NCBI GenBank assembly: GCA_030549175.1
Contig: JAUKUA010000004.1
Span: 2,542,001 to 2,606,000 of the forward strand
Length of the DNA stretch: 64,000 bases
Reading direction: 5' to 3'
Source: Lasiosphaeris hirsuta
Lineage: Eukaryota; Ascomycota; Sordariomycetes; Sordariales; Lasiosphaeriaceae
The translations under genes were made by a program, and so were the position numbers. This document shows, one piece after another, positions 1 through 11,900 of the stretch. The notes below the pieces were generated by a model. That model ran no database searches. It worked only from the letters and a program-made list of their open reading frames with translations, and had not been told where the DNA came from. How positions within the stretch are numbered: the first letter of the stretch is position 1; each line of letters opens with the position of its first letter.

Positions 1-214
1 GCGTTCGAGGCCCAGGACGCGCCCATTTTGCTGGAAGTCACAATGAGATTTTTTGGGAGAAGACTGTTGGGACAGAGAAATTTAGTATTTTGCTCCTGCC
101 CTGTTTGCGGATGCAAAGCCGCGCCTGCCGTCGACAAGTCTCCCGAGTGCCTCCCACCCATGCTCCCTGACCACTGGCTCAGAGGACAACTGTGCCAAGC
201 CAAGCAATCGCGTC

Positions 215-589
215 ATGCTGCTACTTACTATTCTACCTACCGCTCGAGTTCCTACCAAGATCGTTGCCATGGGACAAATTTTATGGGCGGCCGTCCAAGT
301 CATCTCCCGACTGAAATGGAGCGGCTGCTTTGGCGAATCGCAAAGCGTCGCATCTGCGGCCTCACTGGCGGGTGTCCTGGTTGTCTTGATCAAAGTTGAG
401 TATCTTCCATTTTGGTTCTACGCATCGATATGGCTCGAGCCGTTTCGGATCGCCGTGGTCGTTTTGGTCATGATCGCCCATGCCATCGCCCGGCTATCTT
501 TGATAGTCGAGATGTTTCGTGCGCTGTGCTTCCTGCCGCCGGACGCCTATGTCGCGACTTGGGCTGCCAACTTACCTCATGTGGGCTAA
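215..589 (+). CDS. C-terminal part of a fungal membrane protein (5' end unclear)
   Basis: A 124-residue open frame rich in hydrophobic residues. The middle (about residues 45-100) is strongly apolar and could form two membrane spans. The end (LPPDAYVATWAANLPHVG) resembles the C-terminus of a widespread group of uncharacterised fungal membrane proteins, which end in a similar Leu-Pro-x-x-x-Tyr...Trp...Pro-His pattern. The ATG at 215 may be internal: upstream exons could lie in bases 1-214 or beyond the left edge, and I could not fix a splice site. Function unknown. A chance open frame cannot be excluded. Confidence 0.35.
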   Translation: MLLLTILPTARVPTKIVAMGQILWAAVQVISRLKWSGCFGESQSVASAASLAGVLVVLIKVEYLPFWFYASIWLEPFRIAVVVLVMIAHAIARLSLIVEMFRALCFLPPDAYVATWAANLPHVG

Positions 590-824
590 TAATCAGACAT
601 GACTTGTTTCGAAATTGATGTGGGGCCTTGGTTTTTGACTTTGGATTAGCGGGTATGAGGGGCTGCTTGTTGGGAACGAAATTTTTGGTTGATCTAGCAC
701 AGCAGCGGTAGAGAGATCTAGAGACGAAGAAGGGAGCGTGTTCAGGGGCCAAACGATAAAGGGAGTTGTTGTCACATATATAATACGTGTAGTCTCCTCA
801 GGGCTCCTCGGTTTTCCGTTGCCA

Positions 825-2132
825 TCATAAACCGAAGCAATTGGCGTAATATGTGACGGTAGCACTCCAATCCGAAAAGACGCCGACAACACCGACATCC
901 TGCGCCAAAACATGCAGCAAATGGTAAGCATCCCCGTCGCTCTTGGTGACGTTGGCAATCGAGCCGTAGTAGTACCCCCCTTGCAACCCATCATTCAACC
1001 AACCGCTGCGCTCCATGCTCCATGTGATCAGCTTGAGGCCCAGGGCTCTAGCAGTCGTGGCATACTCGCTCGGCACAATCTTGCCGTCCTTGACAGTGAC
1101 CAGATACGGCAGCGGCGGCGCCATAATCTTGACCCCGGCCTTGGCATAGGCCGTAAGGTTCGCCACACTGTCCTCCATCGGCCCGTAATCCGCACTCTCA
1201 TCCAACAAAATAGCCTGCTTCGCCCACTTGGGCTCGGCCTTCAGCCAGTACAGCAGATCATCGTACAGAAACGACTGCGGCCACACGCGCTCGGGGCGGA
1301 TGCCGGCGGCCTTGAACTCGTCAATCATCTGCTGGGCGAACTTGGCCTGCGTGTAGTCGCTGCCGGGCGGGAACGGCATGGGCACCTCGGGCGTCTTAAG
1401 CTCGGGCGTGAACTGCAGCCCGAGCCCGTCAACCAGCTCGATGAAGTCGCGCAGCGTCGGCACACGGCCGCATGCGCGCGCGTACAGATCAGTGCGGAAG
1501 CCGGGCGTGCCGCCCAGGTAGGCGGCCGGCGTGGTGGCGCTCGCGTTGGACGCGTCCATCTTGGCGCAGAGCGTCTTGATCTCGGCCACGGTGAAGTCCG
1601 AGGTGCAGCACTTGGCTGTGGCCGAGGTGCCGTTGGCGGCCGGCCGGAAGGGCGTCGTGCACTTGGCGTTGAGCGCCGGGAGGGTGACGACGTTGGTCGT
1701 CGTGTGCAGGTCGCACTGCGAGTGCCGGCACACGAGCTGCTTGTCCTTGGTGAAGGTCACGTCGCACTCCTGGATGCCCGCACCCATCCGGGTCTGTCGA
1801 GGGTTATTAGCGCGTGATTGTTCAATTCATGGCAAAAGCGGGTGGCTGGGTGTCCTTACGCCGGCGCGGACCGAGTCGAACGTGTGCTCGGGCATCTGCA
1901 GGGTGCCGCCGCCGCGGTGGGAGATGCTCCAGGGAGTCGGCTTCATTTCCATCTCGGAGCACGACTCTAGTTTCTTTTTCAGCGGCCCGTCCTCCAACTT
2001 GTCGATGAGCCAGAACGGCCGGGGGCCCAGGTGGACCCGAGTGACGACCTTTCCATTACCATGCTGTGGACTCGGGGCAGCGAGCGCCGTGACGGCGAGC
2101 GCCAGATATCCGAATGCGACGATTGGCGACAT
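825..2132 (-). CDS. Secreted glycerophosphodiester phosphodiesterase family protein
   Basis: Predicted to hydrolyse glycerophosphodiesters to sn-glycerol 3-phosphate and an alcohol, outside the cell or in the secretory pathway. Two exons (2132-1860 and 1793-825) are joined by a 66-nt GTAAGG..CAG intron and give 413 residues. The chosen ATG at 2132 begins a signal peptide (MSPIVAFGYLALAVTALA); the upstream ATG at 2189 would bury it. Exon 1 ends with the GDPD signature start SHRGGG...PEHT (catalytic His-Arg). Exon 2 opens with GAGIQECDV, matching the family's conserved Glu/Asp metal-binding stretch, and continues with FTKDKQLVCRHS. Later motifs include QFTPELK and LKLITWSME. Length and motif order fit an intact fungal GDPD. 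It stands alone, with no obvious co-regulated neighbour. Confidence 0.88.
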
Positions 2133-2822
2133 TTTGCACAATTTCGATTGCGAACAAGGCCGGCGGCTCGCAGGCCCAGCAACGTGCAAGAGATAGTTGT
2201 TTTATACCTCAAGATAAGTTCAACATCCTCTCGTGTCGACCCCTGTCGTTCCTCTCTCCACGATGCATGGCTCGTCCAAAGGCCCGGGGAGATCCTGCCA
2301 ATTTCGATATCGGTGAACCCGGTTGACGGGTTCATTATCAGCGTGCCTCTCTTGATTGGGGGGGGGGGGACTGCACACGGCTATCCGCTGTTGGCAGCAT
2401 GCGGGGTTGTCAGCACCGTCGGAGACGGATACGGAGTTGACAAGACTTTTAGTTCGAGATATTTTGGAGGTTGTGCAATAGAGAAGGCTATTCTCACCAC
2501 GTGGGCAGCTGTCGCCTGTGATGCAAGCTGGACTTGGCGTCCAAGTAAGGACCCCCTTCCCCAAGGGCACCTAACGGCACGTTCAACACAATGCGTGCGT
2601 GTAACCTTCCGTGCTATTGGCTCGGGGTAATGTAACAGGCCATAAATACTACCACAAAGGCATGCCTATACAAAATATGCAGGCTATTAATTACCTTGGT
2701 AGATAAGTTGGTAATAAGCCGGGTGATTCCCTCTGAAACTCCCATCAAGACAGTTAGTATCAAGCCACTTCCAAGTTGACGTTGCCATATTGTCCCAGTC
2801 AAAATGTGTCCCGCTGACGGTA
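2133..2822. other. Intergenic region with a 12-G homopolymer
   Basis: Presumed promoter of the GDPD gene and 3' region of the next gene. Holds a run of 12 G at 2358-2369. The longer open frames here (for example 2031-2630) read antisense to GDPD and have no protein-like content. No gene, RNA or repeat family recognised. Confidence 0.5.
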
Positions 2823-3600
2823 TTAATTGAGCTCAGCGAGTCGCAGTTTGGTCTCGGTATTCTGTAGCTCCATCTCCACAGCCGCTAGAAAGTCGCCGAG
2901 GTCGCTGACATCCACCACGACTGCTATAATATCATCTGTGTCCATGCCAAAAACGGCTTCGGCCTTACTCCAACCCCCCCGCCGCTGGCCATCCGGCATG
3001 CAAAGCCGATTAGGGTAGATGGTGTCCTCGAGATTCGCTAAGGTGGCCTCTATATCGCTCGAGTGAAACTCCTCTCTAATACACATCATCCCGATCATTG
3101 ATTCGTAAAGAGTCCGCTTGTAATGAGAAGCTGGCGATTGCGGGTCCGCCAGCGCCGCTCGAACCTCAGGCTGCGTCGTAGCCCTCCTTACTAGCATATC
3201 CATTTCCCCATCGCAATGCCGGAACAGATCCACCGACCGGGTGAGGAAGGCGTTGTAGGATTTCAGCGCCATGTGTATCAGTTCAAAGACGGTAAACCGG
3301 GTCGACGTCCAATCGCATGATGTGGTAGCGGGCCGAGATCTCTACATCGCTGGCGCTGTGGTCCAGTGAGCCGCGGGCTAGGAGCGCATCGATCGCGCGG
3401 TCTAGCAGAAATTGGACATATCCCGGCCGGATTCGCTCCTGGTAGGCGAATCTTTGTGCGAGCTCCGTGTAGAGCCCTAGGCATTGATAGAGGATAGAGA
3501 TGGATTGCCTTGTGGCGCAGCCGGGCTGGTCCCGTCCCCAGGGAGGCTGGAGTTGGAGGTCACGGTCGTCTTCATCCTCCAAAAGGTCCGCGAGTGACAT
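2823..3600 (-). CDS. Unknown helical protein split by a +1 frameshift at CTT TGA
   Basis: Two overlapping-style open frames lie head to tail. The first (from the ATG at 3600, MSLADLLEDEDDRD...) ends in VDPVYRL and a TGA at 3285-3283. The second, one base shifted, starts around 3272 (MALKSYNAF...) and runs to 2823. Reading one base further at the CTT codon (3288-3286) gives VYR-(L/F)-ELIHMALKSYNAF, and the protein continues smoothly for about 258 residues. The composition is charged and helical; no domain recognised. The ATG at 3600 is preferred over the one at 4011 because the upstream part has poor coding character. The slip site, CTT followed by TGA, is the arrangement used in known +1 programmed frameshifts, but a one-base insertion in a dying gene or a sequencing error is equally compatible. 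No intron with normal sites removes the stop. Confidence 0.5.
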
Positions 3601-4033
3601 TGGATACCTAGCCGTATCGGTTAGTGTCGTTTTGAGCTCGGGGTAAATATGCATACTCTGCGAAGTGTAAGGTAGTTTGGTGGAGAATGGGGTTCTCTCT
3701 CGTGTGTTGATGCTGTATTGTTGTTTACCTTTTTCGTGTAGTTGTGAAGCGCGGCGGCGGTATGTTGAGTGGTCAAGAGTAGGTAGGCAGCTTGGGCGAG
3801 GTTTTCGGTATTTATGCTCGGCAGGTCTTGTCATACGCAGCTCAGTTTTGACTCTATTGCTCATGGTGAACACTGTTGGCGGGTCATGCCACCTTGACTG
3901 TCGCGAATGTAGCACATGAGTCGCTGAGGTTTGGCAATCACAGCATACTTGAAAGGCAGCTCTGTAATGTGACCTACTAATGTCCCGATGATAGGATGGA
4001 TGGCGATTCATTTACAACGACAGCTGCCCCCAG
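3601..4033. other. Intergenic region
   Basis: Presumed promoter of the frameshifted gene and 3' flank of the Zn2Cys6 gene. The minus frame stays open upstream to 4011 but reads as low-quality Arg/His/Ser-rich sequence, so I treat it as non-coding. Nothing else recognised. Confidence 0.4.
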
Positions 4034-5647
4034 CTACCATTCTATGACCTGCTGGGCACCTTGCTCCCCCCTCTTCCAGTCGCCAACAGTAACAAACTGA
4101 AGCAGCGCCGCCTTGTCGCCCTGAAACTTGATCTTGACCTCGCGGATCCGTTTGTCCGGCACATTATCAATATCCTCCTCCATCCCCTGCGCATGCGTTG
4201 CAATCCGACCCGCCAGCACCCCATCCCACAAACCCTCCCGGCGCGAATGTGCCGACAGCAGATAGACGGCCCGCCTGCGTATCCTCGGCGTCCGACAGCG
4301 CGCGGCGATGGTGTGAAGCGGCATGACATAGCCCAGCCCCGACGAGCACGACGGCTTGCGTGGCGTATTCCCGTGGCCAGCCTCCACCAGCTTCTCGCAG
4401 TAACCCAGCATCTCGTCAAAGTCGTCCTCGAGCCCGTCGAAGGCAGACTCGCGCTGGTCGGGGCGGAGAACATCGATACGGAGCCGGACCGCTATCACCA
4501 GGTGATACAGCCGCAACACCATGATGCCCTTGTCTTGACGGCTTGGTCCGGCCAACTCCGAGTCGTACGACTTCGACAAGACGTCCAGCGCCTCGCGGCT
4601 GCTCTCGAGCACCCCGCACAGCTCCCGGTGCCGTCCCACTACGGCCTCGAGGCGCTCGGGCGAAGTCGGCGGGCGTATGGCGGCATCCTGGCAGAAGGCT
4701 AACGTGTTGTAGAAGAGCGCCTCGACGTGGCGATGAGCCTCGGGTATTGAGATGTAAATAATGGCCGGTTTGAGGTGCGATACCAGGATATCGCCGGTAG
4801 TATTAGTCTCGAGGGCAACGTCATCGACCATGGCGCGCAGTTGTCCGTACAGAGAGATGAGCAGCCCGCGCAGCTGGGACACGGGCACGGGATAGGAGGG
4901 GCTGGAGGGGCTGTGCCTGATCGACAGGTCAAAGTCGTGCAGCACTTTCATGCCGGACCGTACGTGGCCAATGGCCTCAGCGAGGTGGCCGCGGACACTG
5001 GCAAGGTAGACAAACAGGACGGATGCTGTGAGGACGCAGCAGACGGTCTCGATAGACTGTGGGGTACCCGGAGACGCGGTAGTGAGGGCCCCAAGGCGCG
5101 CGATGGAGCGGTTGCACTGTCGTAGGGCTAGCTCCATGCCGCCCACATTCTCGTCGTGCTCGGGAACCGACCCATCGTGGAAGACCTCGTACGCGGCGCC
5201 GAGGGCGATGACGAGATGGCGGATGGGCGGGTGGTGGATGGCCGCCTGCAGCACCTCGCGGCCCCAGAAGGATGAGTGGAAGTAGCCGCCAAGGGACTGG
5301 CTCGCCTGAGTTTGGAAGTAGTGGAAGCTCCTCCTCTCCGCTTTGGACGCAAAGAGGGCCTGCGTCTGTGTTGGCGCGGGGCTAGGGCTGGGAGTGGTGG
5401 AACTGGGTGGAGGGCGGTAGCCATCGCATTTGCGGCCGGTGCTGATGCAGCGCTGGCAGTGTGGCTTCCCTTGGTCGCACTTGATTTTGCGTGCTCTACG
5501 TTGTTGACTTGTCAGTAGCCGTTGCCGCCCGCTCCCGCGTCTCAATCTTCTCAGGGTAGGTACTACGTACTTGCACGTCAAGCAGCCCGTCCTGACTTTC
5601 GGCAAGAACGCCCGCTTTCGTCTGGCTGGCTCCATTTGGTTGGTCAT
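4034..5647 (-). CDS. Zn(II)2Cys6 fungal transcription factor
   Basis: Nuclear DNA-binding regulator, 512 residues in two exons (5647-5571 and 5495-4034). The 75-nt GTACGT..TAG intron lies inside the zinc cluster. Removing it joins TGC-AA to A-GCA and restores GCLTCKARKIKCD...CQRC, the canonical C-x2-C-x6-C...C-x2-C cluster (residues about 20-47), followed by the usual ..KCDGYRPP linker and a Pro/Ser/Thr-rich stretch. The remainder matches the fungal-specific transcription factor helical region (for example WGREVLQAAIHHPPIRHLVIALGAAYE split over residues 110-140). Without splicing the cluster would be interrupted by 25 foreign residues, so the intron is well supported. Target genes are unknown. 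Confidence 0.9.
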   Translation of the reverse strand: MTNQMEPARRKRAFLPKVRTGCLTCKYVVPTLRRLRRGSGRQRLLTSQQRRARKIKCDQGKPHCQRCISTGRKCDGYRPPPSSTTPSPSPAPTQTQALFASKAERRSFHYFQTQASQSLGGYFHSSFWGREVLQAAIHHPPIRHLVIALGAAYEVFHDGSVPEHDENVGGMELALRQCNRSIARLGALTTASPGTPQSIETVCCVLTASVLFVYLASVRGHLAEAIGHVRSGMKVLHDFDLSIRHSPSSPSYPVPVSQLRGLLISLYGQLRAMVDDVALETNTTGDILVSHLKPAIIYISIPEAHRHVEALFYNTLAFCQDAAIRPPTSPERLEAVVGRHRELCGVLESSREALDVLSKSYDSELAGPSRQDKGIMVLRLYHLVIAVRLRIDVLRPDQRESAFDGLEDDFDEMLGYCEKLVEAGHGNTPRKPSCSSGLGYVMPLHTIAARCRTPRIRRRAVYLLSAHSRREGLWDGVLAGRIATHAQGMEEDIDNVPDKRIREVKIKFQGDKAALLQFVTVGDWKRGEQGAQQVIEW

Positions 5648-6331
5648 GGTTGGTCACTGCGTGCGTGCGTGTGCGTGACGGCGTGTGCAGGCTGGTCGGG
5701 TCCGTCGACGGTTGATGGTTTTGTTTTGGGTGTGACGCACTGTAGAGAGAAAGCTAAATTACCTTCGCACCTTTGCTACCTATCTCAATGCGCCAGGTTT
5801 TGCCAGCAGCCGCCCCCCCCCCCCCAGGCTGCAGTCCGCTGGGTCCGAGATCTCGAGTCCGAGGCTCTGATCACGTGAGCTATGCGTGAGTGCGAATCGG
5901 AAGCTTGTTGAGCCGGGGAAAGCGGCGCAGAAACCCATCGTCACCCCGGCGCCGGCTGTGCTGCCGGGAATGCAATTTTGGCGCAGCCCTGTTAGCCCTG
6001 TGGCAATTTCGCAGAACCCGGGAAACAGGAATAACCGAGACTGCGCCGCGGCTCCTTCCAGCGCGCATCTCGCCCCAAAACAAGCGCCAGCTAGCGTTGG
6101 TTGGCATGTCGGACCATGTCGGACAGACCACGTGAATTCCAATTCACAATGGCTTCTACCCTGGGACAACACAGGAATGCAAAAGTGGGTGGGGATCAGC
6201 AGGGTATCAAGCGGCGCGTATATAACAAACATGGTGCGGAGGCATACCAACTCAACATGCCGCTCATCATCCGATCTCAGTTTTGGACACACGTTTGTCT
6301 TTAAAATAATCAATCCTGCATTTCCGTCATC
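5648..6331. other. Divergent promoter region with a 13-C run
   Basis: Lies between the 5' ends of the Zn2Cys6 gene (-) and the S10 carboxypeptidase gene (+), so it probably carries promoters for both. A 13-C homopolymer lies at 5813-5825, and a CACGTG-type palindrome near 5873 and 6129. Long open frames exist on both strands (for example 5780-6352) but have no recognisable protein content. Confidence 0.5.
6219..6225 (+). promoter_or_regulatory. TATA box candidate of the S10 carboxypeptidase gene
   Basis: TATATAA 107 bases upstream of the ATG at 6332, a usual distance for a fungal TATA element. Position and sequence only; transcription start not shown. Confidence 0.45.
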
Positions 6332-8408
6332 ATGAGGCTCTCTTCTGCGCATTTGTCGCTTCTTTCCCTGTTAGCGACAGTATCTGAATCAGCATCTGTC
6401 CCGCGGTCACTCAAGTCACTATTGGACCCCAACGTGTCTCTCTCCTTCAAAGAGGTGCGACTGCCCCATCTTACGGTTGTTGCACCCAGCTAACGGTCAA
6501 AGACACACATTTGCGAGACCACACCAGGCGTTAAGTCATACAGCGGCTATGTGAATCTCCCGGCGGATCCCGCCAACGGCCAGCCCTACGACATCCACAC
6601 CTTCTTCTGGTTCTTCGAGGCCCGCCATAACCGCCACCATGCGCCACTGTCTCTCTGGTTGCAGGGAGGTCCTGGATCCCCCTCGATCCCAGCCGCGATC
6701 GGCGAGAATGGGCCCTGTTACGTGGACCGCGACTCAAAAGGAACTACCCTCAACCCGTGGTCTTGGAACAACGAGGTCAACATGCTGTACATCGACCAGC
6801 CTGTCCAGACCGGCTTCTCCTACGACAAGCTCATCAACGGTACCATCGACGAGACCCTGCTCCCCTACGGCGTGACACCGCTGTCGCCCTCAGCCCCGCC
6901 CCCTGCCCTGAACTCGACCTTCCTTCAGGGTGTTTTCCCCTCCCAAAGCCCCATTTCGAGCGCAAACACAACGTCGACAGCGGCACGCGCCGCGTGGCAC
7001 TTTATGCAAATCTGGATGAAGGAGTTCCCGCGCCACAAGCCCAAGGACGACAAGTTCAGCATCTGGACCGAGTCGTACGGAGGACACTACGGTCCAACAT
7101 TTGCCGATTACTTCACTAAGCAGAACACAAAGATCAGCGATGGTAAGCTCAAGGACGCCGTCCCCTTGAATCTCGACACCGTGGGCATTATCAACGGATG
7201 CCTTGATATCATCACGCAGATGCCCTCGTATCCTATCATGGCGCATAACAACACGTACGGAATCCAGGTCATCAACGACACAGAGTTCCAAACCGCTGCC
7301 AACAGCTTCCCAGCCTGCAAAGCCCTGGTAGAGGAATGCCGGACCATAGCAGCCAAGCAGGACCCCCTCACCCTTGGAAACGTCCCCGAAGTCAACAAAG
7401 CTTGCAGTACTGCCTTTTCGACGTGCTTCGCGACCATGTGGGGGGGAGTGCAGAGCCGTGGAGTAAGCAAGCCCAAAAACCACCTGGTATTGCAGTGTTG
7501 TTTCGCTAATCACGGTCACAGAGAAACGTTTTTGACATCGCTGCCACGTATCCGGGGTCGTTCCCGCCCAAGTGGGCGGCAGGATACCTCAACTCGTTGG
7601 ATGTCCAGCAGGCGCTGGGAGTGCCTCTCAACTTTTCGGCCTTTGGGGTTGGTCCGAGTACCGGTAAGCGCATCGGAGTCTCGATCTATTATGATTCTCG
7701 CTGACCCAATCAAAGCATTTACCGCCACTGGTGATTTTATATTGGGTAGAAATGTCGAAATCCTCGGCGAGTTGTTGAACAAGGGGGTCAAGGTTGCCCT
7801 GGTGTATGGCGATCGCGATTACCAATGCAACTGTAGGTCAGATATGCCCACAATGAATGATTCCTGATCTAAACATTTGCAGGGTACGGCGGAGAGCAAG
7901 TCAGCCTGGCGATTGAGTCCAAGTTTAGCTCGAGCTTCGAGAAGGCCGGATACGCAGACATCCACACTAACAAGTCCTACGTCGGCGGTCTTGTCCGCCA
8001 ACACGGTGGCCTCTCGTTCTCTCGAGTTTTTGATGCTGGCCATGAAGGTAGGAAGCTCCTTTTCATTGACCTTAACATTGCCAGCGCTAACTGCTTGTTA
8101 CTCCAGCCCCCTGGTACCAGCCAGAGACAGCATACCGCATCTTCCAAAGGGTCATGTTCAACACCGATGTCTCGACCGGCAGGTTTTCGACGGCAAGGAG
8201 ACCCAATTACGCAACCACTGGCCCGCAAAGTATCGCAGACGTGAAGAACAAGTTGCCTGTCCACCCAGAGGCGGAATGCTACTTGTGGGATATCTTTGAG
8301 ACTTGCACAAAGACCCAAACGCTGCAGCTGCGGAATGGCACGGCGATTACGAAGGACTATGTAATGATTGGGTATGAGAAGAGTGACGGAACACCGCTGT
8401 ACTACTAG
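6332..8408 (+). CDS. Secreted serine carboxypeptidase (peptidase family S10)
   Basis: Removes C-terminal residues from peptides in the vacuole or outside the cell. Six exons (6332-6454, 6503-7462, 7522-7663, 7716-7832, 7883-8047, 8107-8408) separated by introns of 48, 59, 52, 50 and 59 nt give 602 residues. A signal peptide ([20 protein letters not shown]) starts the protein. The oxyanion-hole motif [11 protein letters not shown], the nucleophile motif [10 protein letters not shown] (Ser232), the acid motif [14 protein letters not shown] and the histidine motif FDAGHEAPW are all present and in order. The Trp of CNW and the Ala after GHE are each completed across a splice junction, which supports introns 4 and 5. 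Motifs are complete, so the enzyme is probably active. It resembles the fungal S10 subgroup with an extended C-terminus rather than vacuolar carboxypeptidase Y. Confidence 0.92.
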
Positions 8409-8937
8409 TAGCGCGTGTTATTATTTTTATGTACAACTTCAGAGTGTCGATTGTTTGGGCGCTGGAGTCAAGGAGGCTGATAGACTGCACAACATGGGTA
8501 CGTTGCTGGGAATTAGTCCCGTTTTTAAATTCGAAGAGTTGTCCACGCTCCCTAGGTACTCATCACCTTGAAGGTCAGGCAAGGTACCTGTGGAAGGAAC
8601 CAAGGGGAAGTCGCTTACTTACCCCTCTTCCAGCTGAAGAGTCCATGCAGCTCGGCAACTTAGCTAGGTCAGCTCAGGGCCGACATGCGGAGTCACCGCG
8701 ATATCATTGGAAGGTACGGTTGAGAATGGCCGAAGGGTTACAGCACGCGGTGGGGTCGTAAGCGGCTCTTTACTGTATGAGGTGATCAGGCTCTGGCTTG
8801 CAGCTCGATTCTTTCCGCTTCTTAGCTTCCCCGCCATGAAAAAAAAAAACGCCTCAACAATCATCGCTTCCCTGAGACTCGGTCAAAATCTACTCTGGCG
8901 GCCCGCGATGCCCGCCTAACCCTACAGCGCGACAAAC
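8409..8937. other. Intergenic region
   Basis: 3' flank of the carboxypeptidase gene and promoter of the NLR gene. A-run of 10 at 8839-8848. No convincing gene. Confidence 0.5.
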
Positions 8938-11900
8938 ATGTCAGCAAGCGAGAATGATCGCGCATACCGAGTGGCTGGCTTCCCGGCCGGAGCTTCGCAG
9001 ACCACGGCCCAAGCAATTCTCGCCAAATTCTTCGATGCTGACATCCAAGCTACGGTCCGCTCTCTGGGCCCGCATCCACAGACGCACTCAATCGTGGCCA
9101 TTGTCATGTTCTCGCGAACCCCAGGTCGCCTTCAAAATGGAAGCGCCTGGGCGCTGGAGGATGTCGTGACACTCGACGGAAAATCCGTCAAGCTGCGACT
9201 CGAGATCGACACGGCATTCCTCGGATTCACGCCGCTGAACGCGGCTCAGGGCGACGAAAGCGACAAGATCGATTGCATTGTTGTCAGCGGCCTCAGCAGC
9301 CACCCGTTCGGGTCCTGGAAGCAGAGAGGGGGCAGGTTCATGTGGCTGGTCGACCACGACGAGAATGCCCCCGGTGTGCCGCCCAATGTGCGCTCCCTCC
9401 TTTACGGCTATGACACATCGCTGGTGGGAAGCGAATCGTTCCAAGATGTGGTCGACATTGGAATGCGCCTTGCCAGTGACATCAAGGGAATAAGACCGCA
9501 GCCAGCAGACAGGGAAAGCTTTGAGCCACGGCCCATCGTCTTCATCGCCCACAGTTTGGGCGGCTTGGTTGTCAAGGAGGCCGTCTGCCAGCTGTACAAG
9601 GCGGACCCTATGAACGCCGAGTGCATTTATGGCTTGGTCTTTTTCGGTGTTCCTCACGACGGGCTCTTGGTGGAGCCCTGGCTCCGCATCATCGGCAAGC
9701 AGCCAAACCATAGACTGATCGAGGACCTCAAAGCCGACTCGCGGTACCTGCAGCGGCTCGGCCAGAGGTTCAAGGAGGCTTTCATCTTCTCTCCAATGAG
9801 GGTCATTTCAGTCTATGAGACTATGACAAGCAAAACTGCCAAGGTCTGTGTTCCAGCAACACTCGAGTCTATTCCATCTAACCCCCCTGACAGGAAGAAC
9901 GACCGGGCGTGCTGAAACGAACTGGCGATAGTGAGGTCATTGTCACGCCCATGTCCGCCGTGGGAAGGTGGCCTGGTACTGTTTTGCATAGCCAAATCGG
10001 AATGAATCGGAACCACGAGAACCTCCCCAAGTTCAACGGGCAGTTCGACAACGACTACCTGGCGCTGAAGCCGTATCTGCATGAAATTTGGATAAACGCA
10101 GTACCCGATGTCCAGTCTCGATTCGATGACAAGGCTTCAGATGCAAAGTCTGACGATTCACCCACCACGGGGTTGCTGCAGCTTTGGCCCCCACGAGATG
10201 TGGAGGAAACTTCAAAGATCAAGACAGATGTCGAGTGTGTCTACCTTTCCAATCCGTATGCCAATGCTAACGCATTACGTGAAGCATCATCGCAATACAT
10301 GGGTTCGGAGGCCATCCGCTAAATTCATGGATCGATGGCGAGAAGCTATGGCTGCGAGACTTGCTACCATGGGATTTACCAAGGGCTCGAGTTTTTACCT
10401 TTGGTTATGATTCGGTGCTGGCATTTTTGGGCCCGGACTCGGAGGTGGAAGACTACTCCATACAGCTCCTCGAGGAAATCAGACGCGTTCGCCGCCGAGA
10501 CAAGGACGAGGCGAAGCGGAAGATTCTGTTTGTGTGCCACAGTCTTGGTGGCATCGTGTTCAAGCAGGTTCGTCAGCATCGTGGTGTAGCAAGGCTTGTG
10601 CTGTTGCTAATATTTTAGGCCTTCAACCTTGCCTCCGAACCCAAAACACGGTATTCTGCCATCGGGGAGTCTGTCATCGGCGTCATCTTCCTAGGCACAC
10701 CTCACAAGCCAACCACGACGGCCGGATCCACACGCGGATACTGGTCAGAGCTGTTGTCCCGGCTCGCGGACATCATCAAGCTCAAGAATCTTACGCAGGG
10801 CCAGATAGCAGCCAAGTTGGCCGGGCTAGGAGAGATTTGTTCCATTTTTGAGAATTGCGGGATTGGCCTGAAGATTTTCAGCCTTTACGAACTCCATTCT
10901 GTCCCGGCGCTTGGATACGTGGTAGGTCAACTTCACCACTCTCATCAGGCTCATGCTCACTCTTCAGCTCGTCGACCGGTCTTCGGCCATCTTGCATCGC
11001 CCCAACGAGGCCACAATTCCCTTGGAGGCAAACCACGAGACTCTTGGCAGATACCTTACCAGCTCCAGCAGTAACTACCTGACAGTGAGAAACTGCATTG
11101 ACGAGCTGATAGAGACGTCTGCTCGGGATATCGAAGGCACTCGTATGTTCCACGCTTAGGAATGCTCATCCAATTGCTGATTCACGTAGCTCTCAATGCG
11201 AAACAACACGAATTCCTGTCTGGACTCCGGGCTGTCAACGCGGCAAAGGTCCTCGATCTCACGCCGGCTCACTGGGGAACCTCCACGCAATGGCTGCTAC
11301 TCAATCCCGAATTCCAGTCGTGGAGAAGCGTGGAAGGGCGTCAGGCTATCTGGCTCTACGGCCCTCCAGGATCGGGAAAAACGGTGCTAATGCGCAGTAC
11401 CTTTGCATATCTGGCCGACCAAAGGGAACAAGCCGGCCCAATCATCCACAAACCTGTGCATTTCTTCTTTGATGACAAAGATCCGACGAGAAGGACATCG
11501 GACGCGTTCGTACGGTCTATTCTTCAGCAGATCTTCCGCGACGGCGCGACAGAGTCCCTCATCGAGTACTTGGAAGCTGACGAGCTCAAGACCTACGGTC
11601 AAAGTGAGGAGGGGCTATGGCTATGCCTTTCACGCATCGTCGCCAAATCGCACGGTATCATCTTTCAGTTTGTAATTGATGCCATCGATGAAGTATTGCG
11701 GAACACCGACATTGCGTCGACGACCATCATTGACAGGCTACAAAGTTTGCTGACCCTGGATTCCAGCGGCCGCGTGAGGTTTCTCATGTCGAGTCGGACC
11801 AAGGCACCGTACGAACTCTCCCAGGTCACAAACATCGTGGCAATCAGCGTGGATAATGATGTGACAAAAGACAATGTCGAGGGGTTTGTCCGATCCCAGG

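Noticed and set aside
912..1817. Long plus-strand open frame of 301 codons
   Set aside because: Antisense shadow of the GDPD gene; Arg/Val/Gly-rich without family features.
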